64,000 nucleotides of DNA from Falsirhodobacter sp. 20TX0035 (GTDB lineage Bacteria > Pseudomonadota > Alphaproteobacteria > Rhodobacterales > Rhodobacteraceae), in assembly GCF_028307215.1 (NCBI RefSeq), contig NZ_JAQMHV010000004.1, positions 1 to 64,000 on the forward strand. Direction: 5' to 3'. The notes under the pieces are model-generated. The model was not told the DNA's origin, did no database searches, and saw only the letters and a list, made by a program, of their open reading frames with translations. A program made the position numbers and the translations under genes. Shown here piece after piece: positions 46,735 through 54,008 of the stretch (its first letter is position 1; the number at the start of each line of letters is the position of its first letter).

Positions 46735-48329
46735 TGACGGTGACCACGCAATCCTTTGTCGCCCGCAACGTGACCTATGTCGTGTCGGGGGCGAAAAGCA
46801 GCCGCCTGACGCAGGACGACGTTCTTGTTCTGGTGCCCGCGGTGGCCACCGCCGGGATCACCGTCCATTCCGTGTCGCCGCCCACGGCACGGGACGAATT
46901 CGGGCGCGTCCTGAACGGGGCCGAGGTGAATCCCCTCGGCGACGGGATGCACGGGCTGGACCAGCGGGCCGCCGGCAGCGCCACGATGGGAACCTTTGAC
47001 GCGACCCGGCTGGCGACGTTCCCGGTGACGCTGAAGGCCGGGGACAACCTCCTCAAGTCGGTGGGCGTGCCGGGGCCGATCGTGGGCACGCCCACGGCCG
47101 CATCCCCCTATGGCGCCCGCCGGGGGGTGGTGGCCCAGTATTCCGCGCTGGAGGTGACCGATGCCCTGCCGCCAGCCCGCGCCTTTGCCCCGCCGGTTGT
47201 GCGCACGACGCGCAAGGCCGCGTTCCCGCTTCTGGACCTTGCCGGTGTCGTGTCCCGCCTTCCCGCCCTGCCCGGCGGCGGGGTGTCGGTGGACGTGGCC
47301 TTTCTGGTGGAGCGGATCTCGCGCTTCAACCCGGTCATCGGCAAGACCACCCGCACCAATGTCGACGGTGGGTACGAGACGCTGACCCCCTTCGACAGCG
47401 GGGATTGCGAGACGAACTACGGCCGCAACCTCGGCAACGTGATCAACACGGCGATGATGCTGATCTGCACCGACATCCCGACCCTGGCGGAAAAGACGGC
47501 GCTGGTGCGCGGGCTGATCAGCCTTGGCATCCAGTGGGACGGGCCGGAGATCGGCGCCGATGGCGGGCACTGGCAATTCGTGCTGGGGCCCATCCTCCTC
47601 AAGCGCAAGGCGTTCGGGCAGGGGATCGAGGATCTGGCGACGAAGCGCGTCGGCAACTGGCCCGAACAGTATTTCGCTCATACGGCGGAAACGTTGCGTT
47701 ACGCCTATGAGCCGCATGACGACCCGTTCCGCTCCTCCATCACCCGCCGCCGTGTGGTCGATGCGGTGGACGGCCTGTCGATCAGCCTGCCGTTCATGCG
47801 GCAATACACGGCGCAGGGCTGGAAGGGCGACCAGACACGCCTGTGCGTCGGGGGACTGGAACTCGTGCGGGAAAGGGACGGGGCCCGCGCCACCGTCACC
47901 GCCCGCCATCCCGGCACGCTCGGCGCAAACGAGACATGCGTGCGGCCCGAGATGATCGACGCCCAGCCCGCCATTCCCTTCGCCAAGGGGGATGTGGTTT
48001 TCATGCGGCCGAAGTTTCAACTGCAGGTGGGGGACCCGGATTGGCTGATCGTCAATGACGGGAAGAACAACAACTGCATCAACCCGGCGCTGGATGCGGA
48101 TTACCGCAGCCTGAACCAGCCGGCGGGGCTGGTCTGGGCGCTGCACGCGCTTGGCCTTTTCCACCCGGCCTGGCGCCCGTGGAAGGATTACGTGGACCGT
48201 GTGGCGGGCGGCGCCTATCCCGCAGCCGGCATGTGCTATCCGACCGTCTTCCACGGCTTCCGGAACGATACGAAGCCCATCGCAGCGCTGTGGTCGCAGC
48301 ACTGGCCGTCGCTTCGGGCGAAGGTGTAA
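46734..48329 (+). CDS. Unrecognised 531-residue protein
   Basis: 531 residues from ATG 46734, the start favoured by the TGATG overlap with the leader ORF; no independent ribosome-binding site. The N-terminal third (to about 190) is rich in small and beta-prone residues, with repeated V-P-A-V and G-D-G patterns. The middle (about 220-330) contains SGDCETNYGRNLGNVIN and then LVRGLISLGIQWDGPEIG followed by GGHW, helix-plus-His/Trp features reminiscent of alpha-toroid carbohydrate-active enzymes, but I cannot name a family. No signal peptide or membrane segment. Confidence 0.7.
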   Translation: MTVTTQSFVARNVTYVVSGAKSSRLTQDDVLVLVPAVATAGITVHSVSPPTARDEFGRVLNGAEVNPLGDGMHGLDQRAAGSATMGTFDATRLATFPVTLKAGDNLLKSVGVPGPIVGTPTAASPYGARRGVVAQYSALEVTDALPPARAFAPPVVRTTRKAAFPLLDLAGVVSRLPALPGGGVSVDVAFLVERISRFNPVIGKTTRTNVDGGYETLTPFDSGDCETNYGRNLGNVINTAMMLICTDIPTLAEKTALVRGLISLGIQWDGPEIGADGGHWQFVLGPILLKRKAFGQGIEDLATKRVGNWPEQYFAHTAETLRYAYEPHDDPFRSSITRRRVVDAVDGLSISLPFMRQYTAQGWKGDQTRLCVGGLELVRERDGARATVTARHPGTLGANETCVRPEMIDAQPAIPFAKGDVVFMRPKFQLQVGDPDWLIVNDGKNNNCINPALDADYRSLNQPAGLVWALHALGLFHPAWRPWKDYVDRVAGGAYPAAGMCYPTVFHGFRNDTKPIAALWSQHWPSLRAKV

Positions 48330-48352
48330 CAGTCGTCTGACCGCAAGGCGGT

Positions 48353-48374
48353 CCGGTGCCCTCGCGGGCGCCGG
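48353..48374 (+). terminator. Possible terminator after the 531-residue protein gene
   Basis: CCGGTGCCC and GGGCGCCGG form a nine-base stem with one G-T pair and a TCGC loop, 24 bases past the stop. There is no T-run, and it lies between convergent genes. Confidence 0.35.
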
Positions 48375-48451
48375 ATGGCCGAAAGCCACATCGCTACAAG
48401 GGCTCGCCCTGCAGCAGCGCCGGGACGGAGCAATTGCGTCGCGGCCGGGCT

Positions 48452-49510
48452 TCAGCGCAGGATGGAGTCCGGCTGGCTCTTCAGCCAGATGTCCATGTTG
48501 TGCCGCGCGACGTTGATCGCGTCCTTCTCGGTGCGGTACTTGTTGAACAGCTCGTTCTCTTCCGGGGTGCGCTGCTTGTTGTTCTTCAGCGTGTGAAACT
48601 GGTGGAAGACGTGGCCCGCGCGAGCGCTGCGTTCGCGTGGGCCTTCCATCATCGCGTCCACGCTGTCCCAGCTGGTGAAGCGGCGCAGGGCCGCATCCAC
48701 GTCACCGGCGTAACGGGTGTCGTTCAGATAATGCGGCTGGTGGAAGTGCAGGATGATCCCGTCGGCCCGGTCGACCCGACGGATCTCCTGCTCCACCTCT
48801 TGCGGCTTGTTGAGGTTGCGCGTCAGGGACAGGTTGAAGATCGGGCCGAGAACGTCCGCCGCAAGGCCGGAGCGCTGTATGGCAAGGGGCAGGGCGATCT
48901 GGTCCTGCCACGGGCGGCGTTGGGGAATGTCCTCATACGCGTCCAGCGCCAGCGCCACGGCCATCCATTCGGCCGCGAAGGAGGAGTCCGTCGGGAAGCT
49001 CACCATGCCCGCGTTGAAATAGGGCAGGCTGGGAAGCGCAACGCGGCTCAGCCGGATTCGCTCCTCGGGCAGGGGCATGTCGAACTTCTCGTACACGCGG
49101 TTCCACCAGGTCTGGTCCTTGCCCCAGGTGAACTTGCCTTCCGGCACCACCCCCACATGGCCCGCCTTGGCCAGAAGGTTGATGTCGAAGGGCCGCCCGA
49201 TCGCGATGTCGGTGTCCAGAAAGACCGAGTGCTTGGCGCTGCGGGGCTGGCAGGCGGCCACGATCTTGTTGCCCTGCTTGTAATAGGGCTGAAACTCCCC
49301 CGCAGGCATGAAGCGCAGGTCCACGTCCATGTGCTGGTAGAAGTCCCGGATGTAGCCGGGGACGAGATCGCGCTTGGTTTCCGGGCAATAGGCGATCACC
49401 TCCGCCCCGGGCAGGTGCTGGCGCAGCGTGCAGGTCAGGATGATGCTGTCCAGAAGAAGTGCGGGCGGATCGATGACATGGAAGAAGGACACGTCGCGTT
49501 CGGTCAACAT
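48452..49510 (-). CDS. GT-A-like glycosyltransferase
   Basis: 352 residues. The order of elements matches a nucleotide-diphosphosugar transferase: VSFFHVIDPP at the start, LPGAEVIAYCPE, and KHSVFLDTDIAIGRPF, whose DTD is the expected metal-binding DxD. YFNAGMVSFP and RPWQDQIALPLAI follow, the usual later motifs of GT8-like folds. It is cytoplasmic; donor and acceptor are unknown. It stands alone on the minus strand. A role in surface glycan synthesis is plausible. Confidence 0.7.
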   Translation of the reverse strand: MLTERDVSFFHVIDPPALLLDSIILTCTLRQHLPGAEVIAYCPETKRDLVPGYIRDFYQHMDVDLRFMPAGEFQPYYKQGNKIVAACQPRSAKHSVFLDTDIAIGRPFDINLLAKAGHVGVVPEGKFTWGKDQTWWNRVYEKFDMPLPEERIRLSRVALPSLPYFNAGMVSFPTDSSFAAEWMAVALALDAYEDIPQRRPWQDQIALPLAIQRSGLAADVLGPIFNLSLTRNLNKPQEVEQEIRRVDRADGIILHFHQPHYLNDTRYAGDVDAALRRFTSWDSVDAMMEGPRERSARAGHVFHQFHTLKNNKQRTPEENELFNKYRTEKDAINVARHNMDIWLKSQPDSILR

Positions 49511-50191
49511 GGGGAGGCGTTTCCGCTTGTTCGGGGGGCATCCCGACTATCGCCCGCCCTTGCCCGGAATGGCAACCGGCAATGCCCCGTATTGACAAAT
49601 CGAAATGAGCAGCCGGCTTTTGGTCGCCCTGTGTCTGGCTGTGGTGAGAACCTGTGTTGTGGTCGACGTGAGCATGGATCGGCGTGTCGGGTCACGTTAG
49701 CGGCGTTGCGCACGGGCAGACGACCCTGTTCCGGATCGGCTCGATCACTGGATCGATGAGGATCAACGGGTCAGTCCCTTTGTCGGTGGAGTTGACTTGG
49801 CAAACCTCGGCTGTGTGCGGCCGGTGCCGGCGCGGCTGCCATTGTGCCTTTTGCGCAAGTCGTTCCTCTGGGGACTGGCTGAATCGGATCCCGCCAGGTC
49901 GCAAGCTGGTACGCTAAGGCGCAGCATGGCCGTAAGCCGCGTCTCCTCGGCCGCACTATCTCGCAGCTACCGCAGACAAAAATCGAAGGCTCATACCCGC
50001 ACGTGTCTAGATAAATCCTCGACTTACAATATTCCGAGGCGCCAGCAGCGAAACTGGCTGTATCTGGGTGGTGGAGCAGGTTCGCTGATCATCACCGACA
50101 AGATTTCATCCGGACGGTCCACCCGGATGTTCGTATGGGAAGATGATGTTCGTCGCGCACTCAAGATCAGCATCTCAGCATGGCTGGCGCA
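49511..50191. other. 680-base stretch without a supported gene
   Basis: Translations in all frames are short or Cys/Arg-rich without family resemblance, and no frame has a good ribosome-binding site. The sequence around 49680-49920 could be a decayed reading frame, but I see no transposase motif or terminal repeats. The EcfG promoter at its right end belongs to the gene at 50238. Confidence 0.5.
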
Positions 50192-50216
50192 GGAACATCG
50201 TTCCCGGCACTTCGTT
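50192..50216 (+). promoter_or_regulatory. EcfG (general stress response) promoter
   Basis: GGAAC (50192-50196), 16 bases, CGTT (50213-50216), an exact match to GGAAC-N16/17-CGTT. The -10 element ends 21 bases before the ATG at 50238, with AAGGAGG at 50224-50230 between them. Confidence 0.75.
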
Positions 50217-50237
50217 GGTACCCAAGGAGGACCAACC

Positions 50238-50462
50238 ATGGCACATGCAGACCACAAGAAGTTCGGCGGGCACGTTCAGGGCAAAGGCGACGGCACCGGC
50301 GCCATGTCCGAGATCGCGCCCGAGGACATCGGGCAGAACCAGATCCTTTCCAACCGCGACAAGTCGCAGGACTCGCGCGACCGCGGCCAGGACGGCAGGA
50401 ACAACCTGACCGAACAGGTCGAGGATCACATCGGCAACCGTATCCCCGAGGAGGACAAGTGA
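50238..50462 (+). CDS. Small hydrophilic stress-type protein
   Basis: 74 residues, ATG 50238 seven bases after AAGGAGG. It is very polar (HKKFGGHVQGKGDGTGAMSE, then SRDRGQDGRNN), with no cysteine, membrane segment or signal, and is probably disordered. Hydrophilic miniproteins of this kind are frequent in EcfG regulons. It overlaps the next gene by one base (TGATG) and has a consensus EcfG promoter. Confidence 0.75.
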   Translation: MAHADHKKFGGHVQGKGDGTGAMSEIAPEDIGQNQILSNRDKSQDSRDRGQDGRNNLTEQVEDHIGNRIPEEDK

Positions 50463-50611
50463 TGGCAGGCTATCCCGAACATCGCGAAGACGACGAGCGC
50501 CGGCCGGACCCGGTTGGAAACGTGGTCACGCCAATCACGCTCGACATCATCCCGGAGAGGCCGGACGACATCATGCCCGAGGAAGAGCCGGATCAGCACA
50601 AGGACAGCTAA
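50462..50611 (+). CDS. Small acidic protein, second gene of the stress operon
   Basis: 49 residues starting at the TGATG overlap. Acidic and proline-rich (EHREDDERRPDP, PEEEPDQHKDS), probably disordered; no family recognised. A hairpin terminator follows 20 bases after the stop. Confidence 0.65.
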   Translation: MAGYPEHREDDERRPDPVGNVVTPITLDIIPERPDDIMPEEEPDQHKDS

Positions 50612-50630
50612 CCTGGACGTCCACAAAAGG

Positions 50631-50659
50631 AGCCGCGGCCGCCCGCAAGCGCCGCGGCT
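50631..50659 (+). terminator. Terminator of the small stress operon
   Basis: AGCCGCGGC and GCCGCGGCT form a nine-base perfect stem around an 11-base loop, preceded by AAAAGG and followed by TCTTC. Confidence 0.75.
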
Positions 50660-50836
50660 TCTTCATGCCTGTTGCCCTTAAGATATTGGCCTGTTCTGCG
50701 GCGCACAGATGGTATTAAGAAATCCATCGACGATCTTGCCGCGCGCCTCCTGCCAGAGCGGTGCGATTCTCTTCGACCTATACTTGGTGGTCGATACGAG
50801 GCCGTTCCGCAGCATAAAGCACTAAGGGCCGCGGCT

Positions 50837-50974
50837 TCAGCCTTCGTATTTGGCCTGAGCGTCATCAGACGTGTGATCCGGGTTTGGGCTGTGCTCCTTG
50901 CTCTGCGGCTGGCCGGCAGGTGCATCGTCGCGTTTCGGCTCGTCGTTGCGGGTCTGGTCGGGTTTCTGGGTCAT
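50837..50974 (-). CDS. Small hydrophilic protein, likely stress-induced
   Basis: 45 residues from ATG 50974 with GGGAG upstream. Composition is almost entirely polar (QKPDQTRNDEPKRDDAPAG, then SKEHSPNPDHTSDD). Its 21-base leader resembles that of the 50238 gene in length and sequence, and a degenerate EcfG-type promoter precedes it. Probably a disordered, stress-related miniprotein. Confidence 0.6.
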   Translation of the reverse strand: MTQKPDQTRNDEPKRDDAPAGQPQSKEHSPNPDHTSDDAQAKYEG

Positions 50975-50995
50975 GTCGGTCTCCCTTTGGCAATC

Positions 50996-51020
50996 AACCG
51001 ACAAGCCGCCGTTTTGTTCA
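50996..51020 (-). promoter_or_regulatory. Degenerate EcfG-like promoter
   Basis: On the minus strand TGAAC (51020-51016), 16 bases, GGTT (50999-50996): one mismatch in each half of GGAAC-N16-CGTT. The 21-base distance to the start codon equals that of the consensus promoter at 50192. Confidence 0.35.
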
Positions 51021-51382
51021 CCGGCCTGAGGAAGCAACGGTGCAAAGCAACTTCGTCAAGACGTCGTCTGCGCATGCGTTCTCTGCCAAGGGCCAAGGTC
51101 AGGCTATACCTGCGACGCATCGGCGCCTATCGCAGGACGGAAAACTGGCAGGTGGTGTGCAAAAAGTGCCGCGCCAAAGACCCAGACGCTACGTCAGCCG
51201 GAGCGGTTGCGTGATAGTTCGCCCCAATAGACGTGCCCGATGAAACTTGGTTTTCCATGAAATACGGCTTGCGAACCAATTGGATGACGCCGAAATGACC
51301 CGGAAGGACGCAGCACAGGAACAGGAAACCCGACTGGAAACTGGGGACTTTATCCGTTCTCGCCATATACTTATGCGGGCAG
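51021..51382. other. 362-base stretch without a supported gene
   Basis: Between the 45-residue protein's promoter and tRNA-Arg. No frame shows a ribosome-binding site with a plausible protein; no repeat was noticed. Confidence 0.45.
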
Positions 51383-51459
51383 TGGCGACCCCGGAAGGAC
51401 TTGAACCCTCAACCCAGGACTTAGAAGGTCCTTGCTCTATCCAGTTGAGCTACGGGGCC
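51383..51459 (-). tRNA. tRNA-Arg (anticodon TCT)
   Basis: Minus-strand cloverleaf: GGCCCCG acceptor paired with CGGGGTC, anticodon stem AGGAC/GTCCT around CTTCTAA, GGTTCAAGTCC T-arm, GCCA end with encoded CCA. Confidence 0.95.
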
Positions 51460-51500
51460 ACGCGCGCTTTTTGCGTCACGCAGGCGCAGGACGCAAGGTG

Positions 51501-51959
51501 TTAGAGGGCCATCGTCATGAATGTGCTGTTGGGGTCCGGCTTGTAGGGCGGAAAGGCCTCGCATTCGATGAAGCCGCCTCGCACATACAGGGCACGGGCC
51601 GGGGCGAAGCTGTCCTGCGCTCCGGTCTCGAGGCTCAGGCGCTTGAAGCCGGCGGCGCGGGCCTGGTCGACCAGATACTCCATCAGCTGACGGGCAAGGC
51701 CGCGGCCGCGCTCCTCGGTCAGGATGTGCATCGACTTGATCTCGGCATGATCGGGCGTCAGGGCCTTCCACGCGCCCATGCCCACCGGACGGCCATCATC
51801 GCGCAGGACGAAGAACCGGATGCCCGGTTCCGCCAGCCGTTCGGCGCTGAGCATATGGATGGATTCGGGCGGGCTGTCTGCGTGCATCGCCTGATGATGG
51901 CGTTCCATCAGCAGGCCCAGATCAGGATGAAGCGGGGATTCGGGAAGGATCGTGAGCAT
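51501..51959 (-). CDS. GNAT-family N-acetyltransferase
   Basis: 152 residues from ATG 51959 (a GTG at 51980 would add seven residues). The acetyl-CoA site reads MHILTEERGRGLARQLMEYL (motif A), then ALYVRGGF (motif B). The substrate is unknown. It resembles YiaC/PapA-like single-domain acetyltransferases. Separate from its neighbours. Confidence 0.87.
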   Translation of the reverse strand: MLTILPESPLHPDLGLLMERHHQAMHADSPPESIHMLSAERLAEPGIRFFVLRDDGRPVGMGAWKALTPDHAEIKSMHILTEERGRGLARQLMEYLVDQARAAGFKRLSLETGAQDSFAPARALYVRGGFIECEAFPPYKPDPNSTFMTMAL

Positions 51960-52000
51960 CCGTTCACGTTGTCGCGACACCCGTCCGCGATCAAGCGCAA

Positions 52001-52162
52001 TCAGCGGCGCGCGATGATCCAGACCGCGTGCACGATGCCAGGAATGTAGCCCAGCAGAGTCAGAAGGATGTTCAGCCAGAAGGCGCCCCGCAGGCCCACC
52101 TGAAGGAACACGCCCAGCGGCGGAAGAAGGATCGCGATGATGATACGGAATATGTCAGCCAT
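52001..52162 (-). CDS. YqaE/Pmp3-family membrane protein
   Basis: 53 residues: DIFRIIIAILLPPLGVFLQV, a short turn, and FWLNILLTLLGYIPGIVHAV, the two-helix layout with LPPLGV and GYIPGIVHA typical of Pmp3/YqaE. These proteolipids sit in the cytoplasmic membrane and respond to salt, cold or general stress. It begins 30 bases after the hydrolase stop and may be its third operon partner. Confidence 0.92.
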   Translation of the reverse strand: MADIFRIIIAILLPPLGVFLQVGLRGAFWLNILLTLLGYIPGIVHAVWIIARR

Positions 52163-52192
52163 GCCCGAAAGATAGATCCGCCCGATTCCGCG

Positions 52193-52930
52193 TCAATGCC
52201 CGATGCGCGCCAGAAACGCGCTCAGCGCCTCCGATAGGGGAAGGGGTGCGTCTAGCGCGGGATAATGACCGGACCCGCGCAGCAACCTGAACTCGGACCC
52301 CACGATCAGATCGGCCGTTTCCCGGGCAAGGTCGGGCGGCGTGATGGCATCGTCCGCGCCGGTCATCACCAGCGTGGGAAGGGTCAGGGTTGCGGTGGTC
52401 GTGTAGAAGTCCGTCCCCTCGATCGCCGCGGCGCCCGCCGCGTAGACCGCCGGATCGCAGGACGACAGCATCGCCCGCGCCCGGTCCGCCGGGGCGGATC
52501 GGCGGGCGGCAGGGGCGAAGCTGCGGGCGATGATCGGCTCGATCAGCGGGGCCATGTCGGTGGCGGTGGTCTGCGCCGCCCGCCAGGCGGAGGTGGCCGG
52601 GACACGGGCGGCCGTGTTCATCAGCACAAGGCCGCGCACCAGGTCCATCCGCTTCACGGCCAACCCTTGCGCCACCAAGCCGCCAAGGCCTGCACCCACG
52701 AATACGGCGTCGCGCAGGCCCAGCGCGTCCATCAACGCCTCGGCGTCGCGGACAAGGGCCCCCATCGGTGCGCCGCGCAGGTCGTAGGACGCGACGCGCA
52801 GGTGGTCGGGCAGGGTGATCCCCTCCCAGATCGCGGACGAAAAGCCCAAGGGATGCGCCAGAACGACCGGCGCGCCCTCGCCACGGGTGTCATACTGGAT
52901 CGCGCGGTCGGACAGCGGCAGCAGCGGCAT
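52193..52930 (-). CDS. Alpha/beta hydrolase fold protein lacking the nucleophile serine
   Basis: 245 residues resembling 3-oxoadipate enol-lactonase (PcaD): VVLAHPLGFSSAIW (oxyanion region), MNTAARVPATSAW, TGADDAITPP (catalytic Asp) and GSGHYPALDAP (catalytic His). The nucleophile elbow, normally G-x-S-x-G-G, reads VGAGLGG, with GGC (glycine) where serine is expected. It may be inactive or use another mechanism. Its start overlaps the dehydratase stop by one base. Confidence 0.8.
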   Translation of the reverse strand: MPLLPLSDRAIQYDTRGEGAPVVLAHPLGFSSAIWEGITLPDHLRVASYDLRGAPMGALVRDAEALMDALGLRDAVFVGAGLGGLVAQGLAVKRMDLVRGLVLMNTAARVPATSAWRAAQTTATDMAPLIEPIIARSFAPAARRSAPADRARAMLSSCDPAVYAAGAAAIEGTDFYTTTATLTLPTLVMTGADDAITPPDLARETADLIVGSEFRLLRGSGHYPALDAPLPLSEALSAFLARIGH

Positions 52931-53874
52931 CAGAGCGTGTCCAGCGCGCGGAGGAACATGGCGGGATCCACATTGCCGCCGGACGCGGTGACGATCACCG
53001 TCTCCGCTTCGATGTCGCGGAAAAGGGCCGCGGCCAGCGCCACGGCGCCCCCCGGCTCGATCACGATCTTCAGGCGCTGGAAGGCGAGGGCCATGGCGCG
53101 CAGGGCTTCCTCATCGGAAACCACGAGGCCAGGGCCGCACAGGCGCTGAAGGATGGGGAACGTGATCTCGCCCGGGGCCGGGGTGACGATGGCGTCGCAG
53201 ATGGATTGCGCGTCGCCGTTGTGCAGCCGCGTTCCGGCTTTCAGGGAACGAGCGGTGTCATCGAAACCCTCGGGCTCTGCCGGGCGAACCCGCAGGCGCG
53301 ATCCTTCCAGGGCCAGCGCCATGCCGGCAGTAAATCCGCCACCGCCGCAGCACACCAGCACGTCGGCTTCGGTCACGCCCAGCTCGGCGGCCTGTTCCGC
53401 GATCTCCAGCCCGCAGGTGCCCTGGCCCGCGATCACCAGTGGTTCGTCATAGGGGCGGATCAGGGTCAGGTCGCGGTCGTGGGCCAGTCGCTCGCCGATC
53501 TCCTCACGGCTTTCGGTGCGGCGGTCGTAGAGCACCACCTCCGCGCCGAAGGCACGGGTGTTGGCGATCTTCAGGGCCGGGGCGTCGGACGGCATCACGA
53601 TCACGGACGGCAGCCCGTGCATCCGCGCCGCCAGCGCCACCCCCTGCGCGTGGTTTCCCGAGGAGAAGGCGATCACGCCCGCCGCGCCCTGCAGGGCGGA
53701 GATCGCTGACCACGCCCCCCGGAACTTGAACGATCCCGTGTGCTGGAGGCATTCGGCCTTCACCAGGATGCGGCGTCCCGCAAGGTCGTCCAGAAAGGGC
53801 GATCCCAGCAGCGGCGTGCGGCGGACATGGCCCCGGGCCCGGGCGGCGGCGGCTTCGATCATGTCGATGTTCAT
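52930..53874 (-). CDS. Threonine/serine dehydratase-like PLP enzyme
   Basis: 314 residues of the fold-type II PLP family: HTGSFKFRGA has the PLP lysine, FSSGNHAQGVALAA the conserved Asn loop, VCCGGGGFTAG the glycine phosphate-binding loop, and VTASGGNVDP the C-terminal pyridine-nitrogen contact. It lacks an ACT regulatory domain, so it is a short catabolic or serine-racemase-like form. It is divergent from the ABC exporter and first in the operon with the hydrolase. Confidence 0.87.
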   Translation of the reverse strand: MNIDMIEAAAARARGHVRRTPLLGSPFLDDLAGRRILVKAECLQHTGSFKFRGAWSAISALQGAAGVIAFSSGNHAQGVALAARMHGLPSVIVMPSDAPALKIANTRAFGAEVVLYDRRTESREEIGERLAHDRDLTLIRPYDEPLVIAGQGTCGLEIAEQAAELGVTEADVLVCCGGGGFTAGMALALEGSRLRVRPAEPEGFDDTARSLKAGTRLHNGDAQSICDAIVTPAPGEITFPILQRLCGPGLVVSDEEALRAMALAFQRLKIVIEPGGAVALAAALFRDIEAETVIVTASGGNVDPAMFLRALDTL

Positions 53875-54008
53875 GGCGATCCCCTGTGCTGTGCCGCCTT
53901 TGTTGGCATGGAAGCGGGACGGCGGGAAGCCCCATCACGCCCGCGCGATGCGCCTTGCCCGCCGGGGATGATGGGCCTAAACCCGCGTCGGACGAAAAGG
54001 GGACGCAG

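Noticed and set aside
49684-49917. Possible transposase remnant in the gap after the glycosyltransferase
   Set aside because: No DDE motif, no terminal inverted repeats and no target duplication could be seen.
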